DNA from: a virus
Strand: one strand, 5' to 3'
IMG/VR virus record: IMGVR_UViG_3300043411_000826
Span: 1 to 42,878 of that record
Length of the DNA stretch: 42,878 nucleotides
Shown here in pieces: positions 19,190 through 27,912 of this stretch. Positions within the stretch are counted from its first letter, which is position 1. Each line of letters opens with the position of its first letter. The notes below the pieces were generated by a model that was not told where the DNA came from, did no database searches, and worked only from the letters and a program-made list of their open reading frames with translations. A program made the translations under genes and the position numbers.

Positions 19190-19905
19190 CACTCACCCCC
19201 GTATTTTTTGAGCAGCGCCAGAGCGTCAGCGACGTTCGCGGGCAACGGTCCCTCGAACCCGGTCGAGCCGTTGGAAATCACGATCCACGGCACGGCGTCT
19301 CTCTTGCGACCCATCGCGGCTTGCCACGCCTTGGATTCGCCTGCCGTGTCGATGTCCTTGTCCCAGATCCGCCATTCCCGCGTTTTCCCGTCGCGTCCAA
19401 CGGCACACTTCTTGTCGAGGTAGTCGCGCACATGCTTGCTGAACAGGACCGACGATTGAGCCGGTGGCAGGCTCTGGACCTCGGCAGTCTCGTAAACCAT
19501 CAGCACGCGGAACCCCGCGTCAGGGATAGGTGCCGGGTCGGGTTTCGGTCCTGGTCCTGGTTCGGGCGGCTTGGGGTCGGGTATCGGCTCGCCACCAACG
19601 ACCACGCTTGCCACCGCCTCGGCGATGACCGTCGTGCCATCGGGAGCCAGCGTGATCGCCAGCAGTTCGACCCGGTACGCACCAGGAGCCGCCACAAACT
19701 CCAGCAGCCCTTTTCCGGTGGTCGCCTTGTCCACGGTCGGAGGGTAGACACGCCACAGGATGCCCGCCTTCGGGTCCGCCCCGTCCGCCTTCAGCCGCAC
19801 TAACTTGTTCGGCTCGACTTTCGTTTCTCCAAGTATGGACACCTGGGCACTGGCAAGCCCTGTCAGTGCCAGCCAGGCAATCAGCACACACACGATCCGC
19901 TTCAT
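19189..19905 (-). CDS. secreted Ig-like and thioredoxin-like protein, 238 aa
   Basis: Residues 1-20 (MKRIVCVLIAWLALTGLASA) are a clear signal peptide. Residues ~22-105 form a beta-sandwich-like domain (KLVRLKADGADPKAGILWRV). A Pro-rich linker (~108-128) leads to a C-terminal alpha/beta domain (FRVLMVYETAEVQ, WIVISNGSTGFEGPLP) with thioredoxin-like spacing but no CxxC. A truncated paralogue of its first 50 residues is encoded just upstream (20258-20485). ATG 19905 overlaps the holin-like gene's stop. It is probably exported to the host envelope; function unknown. Confidence 0.7.
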   Translation of the reverse strand: MKRIVCVLIAWLALTGLASAQVSILGETKVEPNKLVRLKADGADPKAGILWRVYPPTVDKATTGKGLLEFVAAPGAYRVELLAITLAPDGTTVIAEAVASVVVGGEPIPDPKPPEPGPGPKPDPAPIPDAGFRVLMVYETAEVQSLPPAQSSVLFSKHVRDYLDKKCAVGRDGKTREWRIWDKDIDTAGESKAWQAAMGRKRDAVPWIVISNGSTGFEGPLPANVADALALLKKYGGE

Positions 19906-20279
19906 TCGCCGTCCTCCTTTTGTTGCCGCTTCACCCACGGCTCGCCTGCCTGCTGCGGGTGCCGGCGAGCGTCGAGCACGTCCACCCGTGTCGTCAGCCG
20001 GTCGAGCCGGTCGCAGATGGCTTGTGTGGTCTGCCCCCAGCGGTTCTCGATCGTCGAAAGGGACGCCTCGAACCCTCTTTGTTGCTGCGACAGCGCAGCC
20101 AGGAATGATTCTCGTGTTTCCTTCCGCTCTGCCTCGATCTTGGGCAGGTACACCGTTATTGCCCAGTAGGCGGAGACGAGGAGACTCCCGAGAAGTGAGA
20201 TCGCAAAGAAGGCTCCCAACCCGAAATCGGCGAGCACCTGCCAGCCGGTTTTGATCGCTACGTCGGCCTGTGCAAGCAT
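19902..20279 (-). CDS. possible holin: one membrane segment plus coiled coil, 125 aa
   Basis: Residues ~18-45 (FGLGAFFAISLLGSLLVSAYWAITVYL) are a strong transmembrane helix. Residues 47-95 (KIEAERKETRESFLAALSQQQ) look like a coiled coil, and the tail is highly charged (KRQQKEDGE). A short N-terminus, one span and a charged coiled-coil tail past the tail fibre match many phage holins and membrane-tethering proteins. No lysozyme-type partner is recognised next to it. It starts inside the end of the truncated 20258-20485 gene and overlaps the next gene by ATGA. Confidence 0.55.
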   Translation of the reverse strand: MLAQADVAIKTGWQVLADFGLGAFFAISLLGSLLVSAYWAITVYLPKIEAERKETRESFLAALSQQQRGFEASLSTIENRWGQTTQAICDRLDRLTTRVDVLDARRHPQQAGEPWVKRQQKEDGE

Positions 20280-20485
20280 GCTCTACTCCGGGTGAAAGCC
20301 GCATGGTTAATCGTCGTCGCGCCCCTCATGCCGGCCCGAGGATCAACACCCTCGGCTTTTAGCCGCACCAGGCTGTGAGGCTTGTACTTCGTCTCGCCGG
20401 CGATCGAGAGCGTCGTCGGCTGTGCCGACACGAAACCAATCATCACCGCGGCGATCAGCAAGGAACAAGTTGCGAATCGAATCAT
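20258..20485 (-). pseudogene. truncated duplicate of the secreted Ig-like protein
   Basis: The 75-aa product (MIRFATCSLLIAAVMIGFVSAQ...) has a signal peptide, then IAGETKYKPHSLVRLKAEGVDPRAG. This aligns with ILGETKVEPNKLVRLKADGADPKAG of the full-length protein at 19189-19905. After that the frame runs into unrelated sequence and stops, so the linker and second domain are lost. This looks like a gene duplication followed by truncation, unless a short secreted peptide is still useful. The ATG at 20485 overlaps the upstream stop, so translation may persist. Confidence 0.6.
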
Positions 20486-20961
20486 TTCCCACCTCCAAAT
20501 TGTTCGTCAAGAACCTCTGCATTGATCTGAGCGAGCACAGCCTGCAATGCCTGCTGCCAGGTGCGATTTACCATTGGCTCCACGGTCACCGGCAAGCCCG
20601 CAGATTTGAGTTGGTCGGCCAGGCGATTGCACCACGCTCGGGTATCAACGAGGGACGCAAACAGAACTTTGACGGCCGCACGCAACCGGACACTCTCCTC
20701 GTCGTTTGCGTCGAGCAACGCCTTGACACGGTCGCGTTTGATCGCAACTGCGGTCCTCTCTGGTCCCGGCTGGTGAGCCTGCCAGACCTGGCGTACAATC
20801 TGAGAGTCAGTCTCATCGGCTACGCGGATTTCCAATTTGTCCACAGCCACCCGAAACGGCGTCTGGAATTGGTCCACAGGGCCAATCACAACACCAGCGG
20901 CGACCAGTTCGGCTCGCAGCTGCACCGCGTCCATTCTCCTGAGATTCACGGATACGATCAT
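20482..20961 (-). CDS. hypothetical protein, 159 aa
   Basis: The 159-aa protein (MIVSVNLRRMDAVQLRAELV...) is mainly helical, with a beta-rich start and long Ala/Leu/Arg helices. It could be a fibre-associated or chaperone-like protein because it lies 3 bases after the fibre gene, where tail-fibre assembly proteins often occur. No motif supports this further. Confidence 0.58.
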   Translation of the reverse strand: MIVSVNLRRMDAVQLRAELVAAGVVIGPVDQFQTPFRVAVDKLEIRVADETDSQIVRQVWQAHQPGPERTAVAIKRDRVKALLDANDEESVRLRAAVKVLFASLVDTRAWCNRLADQLKSAGLPVTVEPMVNRTWQQALQAVLAQINAEVLDEQFGGGK

Positions 20962-20964
20962 GCG

Positions 20965-23283
20965 TCAGTTCCCCAGGTAGACGAGGGACAGGTTTTGCCA
21001 CGCAGATGAATTTCCGCCAACCTGCGAGAACGAATACAACGTCGCCCCATAGGCGTGAAACACGGACAGCGTGACATAGTCGCCCGAGGTCAAACTCAGG
21101 AGCGCCACGACGGGCTTGATGTCGCCGGCCGATACGCCGATGACGGCCCGCTGCGTGCCGTTCACATCAATCGCAATGTTGCTTGCGCTATCAACGATCG
21201 ATCCGGTACGACCGGCCCCGGTGTAATAGTGTGCCCAGAAATACCCAACGACGAGATACTTACCCGTGCGGCCCACGGTGATTCTGTCCGTGTTAGTGCT
21301 GGTGGAATGTAGCGATGCCGAGTCGAAATTCTCCGTGTCGAACAGGATGTTCGTATAGACCACATTCGTCATGGCCTGATCGCCACCGGACTCGTACAGC
21401 CCCGCGCCGTGGAAATCCAACGTCAAAAGAGATCGTGCGGTGGATGCTGAAAGCACCTCGGGAACGCCAGTCCCGGCCGTGTTGCGCCCGAGCAGGCTTG
21501 CCGTTGCCATGTCGGCCATCTTCGCCAGTGTGACAGCAGCGTCAGCAATACCGGCAGTTGCAACCGTCCCGAATCCCATTGCTGTGCCTGATCTGCGAAG
21601 AACCTGTCCATCGCTCCCGGCAGCAATATCGGCCCCGACGCCAGCGGAGTTCGCGGAGCGGCCAAACACACTGAGGGCCGTGCGATTGCTGATCTTCGCA
21701 TCAGTGACGTTGGCATCTGCAATTTTCGTAGTCGTCACAACACCTGGATCAATAGTCCATGTTGCGCCAGATGCGCTTACAGTGACGTCGCCCTTGTCAC
21801 CGTCAGCCAACGCCGACACTGTGCAGGCGAGCGATCCGCCTGAAAACGTGAGGCCAGTTCCGATGGTTACCGCTGTCCATGTTGAGGTTGCCGAGCGGTA
21901 ATAGATGGTGTTGGTCCCGGTCAGCGCCTCCAGATTTGCAAGGTCGTCAGCGAGAGCGAATGTCGATGTCACCGTAGTGGTCTGTGATGTCCCACTGTTG
22001 GTTAGCGTTAGCCCGGCTGCTGGCTGGGTCAGCGTTACGCTTGTAACAGTGCCGCCACCACCGCCCGCAGTGGGTATTACAGTGCAGATCCCGCCTTCCC
22101 AGGTGCCTCCCGCTCCAGATCCACTTGCGCCGTTATACAGCACCCCATCGTTGTAAATGTGGTAGGCCACGTTGTACGGGTAATCGCCATCCTGCGAGAT
22201 GGTCAGGCCTGTGTAATCAAGCCTGGCTTTAACCGTCGCCGATGCCTCGATTCCAATTTCCGCATACCCAATCCGTGCCCCGACAACCTCATCACCAAGC
22301 GTGAGCCAGGACAGTCGGCGAAAGTCGACAGCAGGATAGGAGTAGTCAACCACATGCTGGACGGTGATCGACTCGTCTTCGCCAACGATGCTATCCCTGG
22401 AGTAGTCGCCCGTATTGAGACTCCAACGAATCTCAGTCCCAACGTCCACTTCGATCAGCCGATCCGCTGCGGCAGTCTCGATCCGCAAAACCTCAGCAGT
22501 GGAGACAGGGTCAATGATGTTGAATATGGGCGAGTACCAATGCTTCGTTCCGCCCAGCGATTGCTCGACTGCCGACATCACGCCAGAGTAGGTGTCCGTT
22601 GCCGCCACGATGTCAATTCGGACTCGCCCGGCCCCTGGCTGTGAGATCGAAAATCCGTCTGCGGGGTCAACCTCCACCGTCGTGATGCTGGAATACGACG
22701 GGCTGCCGTCCGTCTCCTTGACCGTCAGTGATCCACCACCGCCGCCAGCAGCATCACCGAGCCGCACCACGGCCCAGCACACCTCGCCAGTCGTCTCCAG
22801 CCACAGGATGCGGGCTGTCCCTCCTGCATCGCAGACGAGGCAGGAGGTCGTGTCCTCGTTGAACTCCGCAAAGTCCTCGGCTCCTGCCGTCGCGTCCACC
22901 TGGACCGGTACAACGCCGCTGAGGACCGCCCGACCGATCTCGCCGGCCGGAATCGGCTCCAGGGTCACGCACCATTTGCCGGGTTCTGTCGAGGACGTTG
23001 GCGTAGTGCCGAGGAATGCGATGCCGGACAGAAACTCATCCTCGGAGTCTGTCGGAGCGATCAAGGGGTTGCCAACGGCCAGAACGGCAAAGCGATCGAC
23101 CGCACCGCCAGAATTGTTCTGCACGAGGATCGTATCCTGACCCGACGTCAGATCGACGCCATCGCCTCCAGTCGATCCGCTGTCTCGCACGGTGCGAGCC
23201 GAATCAACGAGAGCATTCCACGCTGCCGCCGTAATCTGACGGCGTTGCCCTGGATACACTCGCCTCAGCGGATCGCCTGCCAT
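20965..23283 (-). CDS. tail fibre or receptor-binding structural protein, 772 aa
   Basis: The 772-aa protein is rich in Gly, Ser, Thr, Val and Asp with repeated beta-type segments. A start rich in Gly/Asp (GSTGGDGVDLTSGQDTILV), Gly runs (GGGGGSLTV, GGGGGTVTSV), long Thr/Ser/Ala tracts (LTNSGTSQTTTVTSTFALAD) and a globular C-terminus are characteristic of trimeric fibres and their knobs. It follows the tape measure and tail-tip-type genes in the normal order. It is likely the main host-recognition protein. The start context and order support it; specific receptors cannot be read from sequence. Confidence 0.72.
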   Translation of the reverse strand: MAGDPLRRVYPGQRRQITAAAWNALVDSARTVRDSGSTGGDGVDLTSGQDTILVQNNSGGAVDRFAVLAVGNPLIAPTDSEDEFLSGIAFLGTTPTSSTEPGKWCVTLEPIPAGEIGRAVLSGVVPVQVDATAGAEDFAEFNEDTTSCLVCDAGGTARILWLETTGEVCWAVVRLGDAAGGGGGSLTVKETDGSPSYSSITTVEVDPADGFSISQPGAGRVRIDIVAATDTYSGVMSAVEQSLGGTKHWYSPIFNIIDPVSTAEVLRIETAAADRLIEVDVGTEIRWSLNTGDYSRDSIVGEDESITVQHVVDYSYPAVDFRRLSWLTLGDEVVGARIGYAEIGIEASATVKARLDYTGLTISQDGDYPYNVAYHIYNDGVLYNGASGSGAGGTWEGGICTVIPTAGGGGGTVTSVTLTQPAAGLTLTNSGTSQTTTVTSTFALADDLANLEALTGTNTIYYRSATSTWTAVTIGTGLTFSGGSLACTVSALADGDKGDVTVSASGATWTIDPGVVTTTKIADANVTDAKISNRTALSVFGRSANSAGVGADIAAGSDGQVLRRSGTAMGFGTVATAGIADAAVTLAKMADMATASLLGRNTAGTGVPEVLSASTARSLLTLDFHGAGLYESGGDQAMTNVVYTNILFDTENFDSASLHSTSTNTDRITVGRTGKYLVVGYFWAHYYTGAGRTGSIVDSASNIAIDVNGTQRAVIGVSAGDIKPVVALLSLTSGDYVTLSVFHAYGATLYSFSQVGGNSSAWQNLSLVYLGN

Positions 23284-23286
23284 TTT

Positions 23287-24093
23287 TTAGCTCCCGATTC
23301 CGAGCAAGTCGAAATTGTACCGGTTGTAAACTCGCTCGATGTACAGATACTTCGGCCGCTTGATCTTGTTGTTGTTTTCCTTCTGATCGAAGAATTTTAG
23401 CCAGAGGTAATCCCATCCGTCCTTGGCAATTGGGTTCTCGGAAAACCCGGTCACAACGTAATCATCGACGTTGCGACTGACGGAAAATCGAAAGGTGATC
23501 TCCCATTCCAGGTTTGCTCTCTGCGATCCGGTCGCCCCCAGGAAAAGCACCTCGCCGGGTTGAAACCCCCTGAATACGTTGGTGTTCACCGAAGGCGTCA
23601 TGTCCGCGATGTTCATCCAGTATTCATTCGTGATGTCGGCATCCTCAAAATACCGAGTCACCGAGAACGAAAAGGTTCCCGTGAGGATGTCAGCCCCTTC
23701 GATTCGATCTCCGTTGACTCCGATCAGCCCCTTGAGGTCGGGAGGCTCGTCAGTGACGCCGTCCGCCTTGGCCGAGTATGCCGTGATTATGCTCTGCTCG
23801 ATGTGCGTCGTCCCGGTCGTTGACTCGAACGAGTCAATATTGTCGCCGATCTTTCGCGACACCTCGGACGAGTAGGACGCAACGGCCATCCAGATCCCGT
23901 TACCCTCGGGAGACAACCGCAACGAGGTGAACGGGATGCCGAGGTAATCGGTTTCGAGCAACTCTGTCATGTACTCGGAAATCTCAACGTCGTCTTCGCT
24001 GCCCCATACGCGGTAGCGCAGATCGACGGAGTTTTTCCCCGGCTCAAGTTGAGCCTCACGAGAATCAAATAGCTCGGTGTGCTCGATGCTCAT
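23287..24093 (-). CDS. tail-associated hypothetical protein, 268 aa
   Basis: I do not recognise this 268-aa protein. It is beta-rich (LGIPFTSLRLSPEGNGIWMAVAS, VLFLGATGSQRANLEWEITFRF), acidic, and ends in a short aromatic stretch (YNRYNFDLLGIG). It lies between the fibre and a fibre-like 164-aa gene, so it is probably part of the tail tip or baseplate. It overlaps the preceding gene by one base. Confidence 0.6.
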   Translation of the reverse strand: MSIEHTELFDSREAQLEPGKNSVDLRYRVWGSEDDVEISEYMTELLETDYLGIPFTSLRLSPEGNGIWMAVASYSSEVSRKIGDNIDSFESTTGTTHIEQSIITAYSAKADGVTDEPPDLKGLIGVNGDRIEGADILTGTFSFSVTRYFEDADITNEYWMNIADMTPSVNTNVFRGFQPGEVLFLGATGSQRANLEWEITFRFSVSRNVDDYVVTGFSENPIAKDGWDYLWLKFFDQKENNNKIKRPKYLYIERVYNRYNFDLLGIGS

Positions 24094-24587
24094 TACTGGG
24101 CATCCTCATTGATGACGACCGACGCAAACACTCCCGTTGGAAGTGTGCCTGTCCCGATGGTTCCGTCAACGACAACCTCGATGACATCACCGACAACCAG
24201 TGCGGGCGTTGTCACTGTTCCAGACTCGGCCACTCGATTTGTGTTGGCGTTGTCGAGCGTGACAACGGCAGATAGAACCGATGCCCCGTTTACCTTGAGA
24301 TCAACCGTCGTGATTGCATCGCCAACAGCCTTGGCAATGCTGCCAGCCTTGAACGCGATGATAGAGCCTGTCGTCCCATAGACGACGTGAACCATCCGCG
24401 TCTCGTCGGCTGCTGCCGTGTTGGGTTGAGCAAACGTCGGCTGGTGCCGGTGCTGCAACTTGCTCGCCTCAATGCCAGCGTTGGCCTCGATGTCGTCGGC
24501 CTCAACGCATCCGGCCGGGAGCGACATCGTCTTGCTGACGAAATTGCCCGTAACCTGGAGGTCACCCTCGTGCCGAGATAACGCCAT
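24093..24587 (-). CDS. structural (fibre-like) protein, 164 aa
   Basis: The 164-aa protein has a helical start (AGCVEADDIEANAGIEASKLQHRHQ) and a beta-rich C-terminal domain (VDLKVNGASVLSAVVTLDNANTN, VEVVVDGT-like repeats). The GIEASKLQHRHQPTF segment resembles the start of small phage fibre or decoration proteins. The two-domain pattern and its position after the tape measure suggest a tail appendage. Family uncertain. Confidence 0.58.
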   Translation of the reverse strand: MALSRHEGDLQVTGNFVSKTMSLPAGCVEADDIEANAGIEASKLQHRHQPTFAQPNTAAADETRMVHVVYGTTGSIIAFKAGSIAKAVGDAITTVDLKVNGASVLSAVVTLDNANTNRVAESGTVTTPALVVGDVIEVVVDGTIGTGTLPTGVFASVVINEDAQ

Positions 24588-24602
24588 TGTCTCACCTCTC
24601 TT

Positions 24603-27155
24603 TTAGCCGAAGATGCCGCCCGCAACGCTCTTCTTGATCTCATCGAGCATCCGCTTCAGGATCTGGATTTGCTCCTCCTGCTTGCGAAGTTGCTCCTTTT
24701 CCATCGAGTCGTTTCCAGTGCCGGCGATGAATCGGATCATGTCGGCATCGAACGTTCCCGCCGTATCGCCTGCGCCAATTCCCGTTGCCTGTGCGACGGA
24801 TTCGTTGACGCTCTTGACGGTTGGGATTTTCCTCTCCGGGTAATCCCCAAACCAACTCCCGGTCTTTTCGTAACGAGCCTTTGCGATGGCATCCGCAGAC
24901 GCCTTGACGGCATCGGCAAGCTCCTCTTCGGCCTTTGCGAGTCCTCGTGCGGCTTGCTCCATGTCTCGCAATCGGCTGGCGTGCCTGGCGCCGGCTGCCT
25001 GGTTGTGGGCCTGGTCGATTCCCTGCTCGACCACCTGGCGTCGGCCCTCGATGTCCTGGCGATCCCTCTCCACCTTCTTGTCAACGGACTCGCGATCCCG
25101 GTCAATCTGGGCATTGGATTCCTCCATCGCCTTTTGATTCTTGGCCATTTCCGCCGGGATGTTTTCGGGGCGGATTCCACCAACAGACCAGCGCAATCCG
25201 ATGAGCCCATCGGCGATTACCTTGGCCGATCGATTCCATGTTTTTAGCATGAAATCCATCGCGTATCCCCAGCCCTTCATGATCACGCTGAATGTCTCAA
25301 ACCATGCTTTTTCAAGCCCACTCCAGATGTTGTTCAGCCCGCGAGCAAGTGCGGTCGTCGCCTTGTGAAACGTCTCGACGAAGTAACTGCTGAAGTCCTG
25401 CCAGAGATTGGAAAGCCAGATAACGCCCTGGTGCCACACAACCTTCATACCGGCCCATGCGATCTTTCCGGCGTCCTCAAACCGCCCTGCCGAAACAGCA
25501 TCGACAATCCCGCCCCAGGCGATCGAAAACGTCCTGGTGATGCCGTCCCAGAGGTTGGATAGATTGCGTCCCATATCGCGGAAGGCGTCGGTTACAGAGG
25601 CGATCGCAGATGGGAAAGCCTTCTGCATGACCTCCGCATAATAGCGGATGGCACCGATCACGACAGACCCAACAGCCTTTACGGCCTCGACAAGCAACCC
25701 AACGCCAGCGACGGCGAGAATGGCACCAGCGGCGATTGCACCGAGGACAACTTTGAGTGCCTCGCCGGAACCCTCCATGTTGTAGATCGCCACAGCGGCA
25801 GCACCAACGGCGGTAATGACCAAACCAATCGGCGTGAAGATCGCACCGATTGCCGAGACGAGCAAGCTTGCGGCAGATGCAATTCCACCGAGTGCAAATC
25901 CAAAGAGCGAGATCGTCCCGCCGACAGCCATCAGGCCAACGCCAAGAGCGGCCGTCCCAAGGATTACCTTGGCGATGATCGGCACCCACTCGGCGTTGGC
26001 CTTCATGAAGTTGTTGACGATTCCAATGCCGTTGGTGATGACTGCGGAAAGTTCTCGCAAGGTCGGCATCAACGCCGTGCCCAGCGTGATTGACACGCCT
26101 TCAACGATCGATTCCAGCAACTTCCAGGCACCGTACAGCGTGTCAATTTGCACGGCCGCAATCTGTGCTCCAGTGCCCTGCGAGTTATTCAGGACAACCG
26201 CTTTCTTCCGCAATCGGTCCTGACCCTTGACACCAAACTCGTCAGTCGTGGTCAGGCGAGAGATGCCTGTTGCCTGGCGATTGCTAAAAATCTCGCCGAT
26301 GCCCTGCATCTTGTCTGCCGATCCAGGCAGTGCGTTCAGACCGTTTTCCAGGTCCGCGATGATGTCGGCAAACTTGCGAAAATTGCCCTGCTCGTCTCGC
26401 ACGGAAACGCCGAGTTGCTCCATCATTTTTTTCCCCTCGGCAGAGGGGTTCACAAGCGACTGGATTGCACCTCGAAGCGTCGTTCCGGCCATCTCTCCTT
26501 TGATGCCTGCGTCGCTCAAATCCTGAATTGCAGCCGTGATCTCAGCTAGAGAAATTCCAGCAGATCGAGCGTCCGGGCCGATGAATTTGAACGCCTCGCC
26601 AAGCTCGACGAGATCGGTCGCAGACGTCGTGAACGCCTTGGCGAGCAGGTCGGTGGACTCTCGCAATTCGCTGGCCTGGATGCCCATGCCCTTCATGATT
26701 CGCAAGCTGATCTTTGCTGCCTCGGCGATGTCCATCTGGCCCGCTGCGGCAAGTTCCAATGCAGGGCCGGACGATGTGAGAATCTCATTCACCGAGAGAC
26801 CGGCCAGGGCGAATTCCGACATCGCACGAGCGGCATCACTGGCACTGTAAACCGTCACCTCACCGAGCCGCTTCGCCTCTTCTTGCAGGCGGATAAAATC
26901 CTCTGGAGCCGCTCCGGTGATGGCACGGACTCGGGCCATGCTCTGTTCGTACCCGGCAAACGTCTGGACTGCACCAGCGAGCGGAAGTGCAGCAGCAACG
27001 CTCAGGCCAAACAGTTTGGAGCCTGCCCCGGCGATGCTTGCGCCGAACGATTGCACTCGTTGCTGTGCGGCTCGCAGGCCGGTCGAAAGGGCATTGTTTT
27101 CAACGCCGAGTTCGACGTATGCCCTGCCTGCTCTAATTCCTGTTGCCGAGGACAC
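24603..27155 (-). CDS. tape measure protein (TP901 family)
   Basis: The 850-aa protein has the TP901 core (residues ~60-380): TFAGYEQSMARVRAITGAAPEDF, GEVTVYSASDAARAMSEFALAG, GMGIQASELRESTDLLAKAF. A hydrophobic Ala/Gly/Ile region at ~390-520 can form membrane-spanning segments for DNA delivery, and the C-terminal ~200 residues are coiled coil (EMAKNQKAMEESNAQIDRDRE). It sets tail length during assembly. At about 1.5 A per residue it would suggest a tail near 130 nm; this is a family estimate. GTG start at 27155 with GAGGT upstream. Placed after the chaperones as expected. Confidence 0.92.
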   Translation of the reverse strand: MSSATGIRAGRAYVELGVENNALSTGLRAAQQRVQSFGASIAGAGSKLFGLSVAAALPLAGAVQTFAGYEQSMARVRAITGAAPEDFIRLQEEAKRLGEVTVYSASDAARAMSEFALAGLSVNEILTSSGPALELAAAGQMDIAEAAKISLRIMKGMGIQASELRESTDLLAKAFTTSATDLVELGEAFKFIGPDARSAGISLAEITAAIQDLSDAGIKGEMAGTTLRGAIQSLVNPSAEGKKMMEQLGVSVRDEQGNFRKFADIIADLENGLNALPGSADKMQGIGEIFSNRQATGISRLTTTDEFGVKGQDRLRKKAVVLNNSQGTGAQIAAVQIDTLYGAWKLLESIVEGVSITLGTALMPTLRELSAVITNGIGIVNNFMKANAEWVPIIAKVILGTAALGVGLMAVGGTISLFGFALGGIASAASLLVSAIGAIFTPIGLVITAVGAAAVAIYNMEGSGEALKVVLGAIAAGAILAVAGVGLLVEAVKAVGSVVIGAIRYYAEVMQKAFPSAIASVTDAFRDMGRNLSNLWDGITRTFSIAWGGIVDAVSAGRFEDAGKIAWAGMKVVWHQGVIWLSNLWQDFSSYFVETFHKATTALARGLNNIWSGLEKAWFETFSVIMKGWGYAMDFMLKTWNRSAKVIADGLIGLRWSVGGIRPENIPAEMAKNQKAMEESNAQIDRDRESVDKKVERDRQDIEGRRQVVEQGIDQAHNQAAGARHASRLRDMEQAARGLAKAEEELADAVKASADAIAKARYEKTGSWFGDYPERKIPTVKSVNESVAQATGIGAGDTAGTFDADMIRFIAGTGNDSMEKEQLRKQEEQIQILKRMLDEIKKSVAGGIFG

Positions 27156-27158
27156 GAG

Positions 27159-27365
27159 TCACCTCTTTTTCCCGAACAGGACAGCCGCAAGACCGCTCGG
27201 CTTCATCTCCATGTCAACGCCAGACTCGTTCTGCTGGACTTCGCTGTATGGGTCGATGTCGCCTGGTTTTACCGGACTGGTCCCCTTGCTGCGATTGATG
27301 TTTATCAATGTCGCCAGCAATGCCGAGGTGTGTTTCCAGTACTGAGAGCACGCTCCGTTTGCCAT
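27159..27365 (-). CDS. second tail assembly chaperone (probable frameshift product)
   Basis: The ATG at 27365 gives 68 aa (MANGACSQYWKHTSALLATLI...), but the same frame is open and protein-like upstream to about 27440, reading EQIVYELAGIIGIDPDRF then TLRQLVWMANG. That matches the second tail-chaperone pattern FTLRxLxxMaxG...W..TSALLAxxxNxNR...KP.D. This frame is -1 relative to the first chaperone and overlaps its C-terminus. As in lambda gpG/gpGT, it is probably made by a -1 ribosomal frameshift rather than from the weakly supported ATG. The annotated span is the part beyond the first chaperone. Confidence 0.65.
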   Translation of the reverse strand: MANGACSQYWKHTSALLATLININRSKGTSPVKPGDIDPYSEVQQNESGVDMEMKPSGLAAVLFGKKR

Positions 27366-27370
27366 CCAGA

Positions 27371-27865
27371 CTAATTGACGGAGAGTGAATCGGTCGGGGT
27401 CGATGCCGATAATTCCGGCGAGTTCGTAAACGATTTGCTCAACCGGCTTGCCTCTTCTTTCGGGTCGAGCGTCCGCATTTGCTCCGCTGCGATCTCCAGC
27501 AGATGCTTTCCGACTTCCCTTCTTTTTTCGATGAACTCTCGCAGGCGATTTCTCGCCTGCTGGTTCGGGAAAAAATCGATGAGTGCCTCCACGAAAGCAT
27601 TCGAGGCACGTTCGAGGGCATCACCCGAAAGCGACTCCCCGAACATCTCATCTGTCACTTTCGCCGCGTCCAACTGGGGCTTGCAGAGCAGGTACAGGAC
27701 GTCCACGAACTTTACAATGTCTTGCATCAGTTCGCCGACACCCTGGAGGGAATCGCTGATGATCTTGTACAGATCGATACCAACGGCATCGCGGACGCGA
27801 CGGATCGCACCTACGTTGATTTCGACATTCCAGCACTTTCCAGAATGGTCCTTGAACTGTGCCAC
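27371..27865 (-). CDS. tail assembly chaperone (gpG-like)
   Basis: The 164-aa acidic, helical protein (MAQFKDHSGKCWNVEINVGAIRRV...) sits directly upstream of the tape measure and carries an overlapping -1 frame near its end, the hallmark of tail chaperones. These bind the tape measure protein and keep it soluble during tube assembly. Its C-terminal ~25 residues (SFTNSPELSASTPTDSLSVN) are read only without frameshifting. A candidate slip region CCCGAAAG lies at 27464-27457. Confidence 0.75.
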   Translation of the reverse strand: MAQFKDHSGKCWNVEINVGAIRRVRDAVGIDLYKIISDSLQGVGELMQDIVKFVDVLYLLCKPQLDAAKVTDEMFGESLSGDALERASNAFVEALIDFFPNQQARNRLREFIEKRREVGKHLLEIAAEQMRTLDPKEEASRLSKSFTNSPELSASTPTDSLSVN

Positions 27866-27912
27866 CGCTCGCCCCCTTTGGACTCAGCATCTCATGGACT
27901 CCCTGAAGGGAA

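Noticed and set aside
18164-19423. Plus-strand open frame of about 419 codons
   Set aside because: It is antisense to the papain-like protease, which has clear catalytic motifs.
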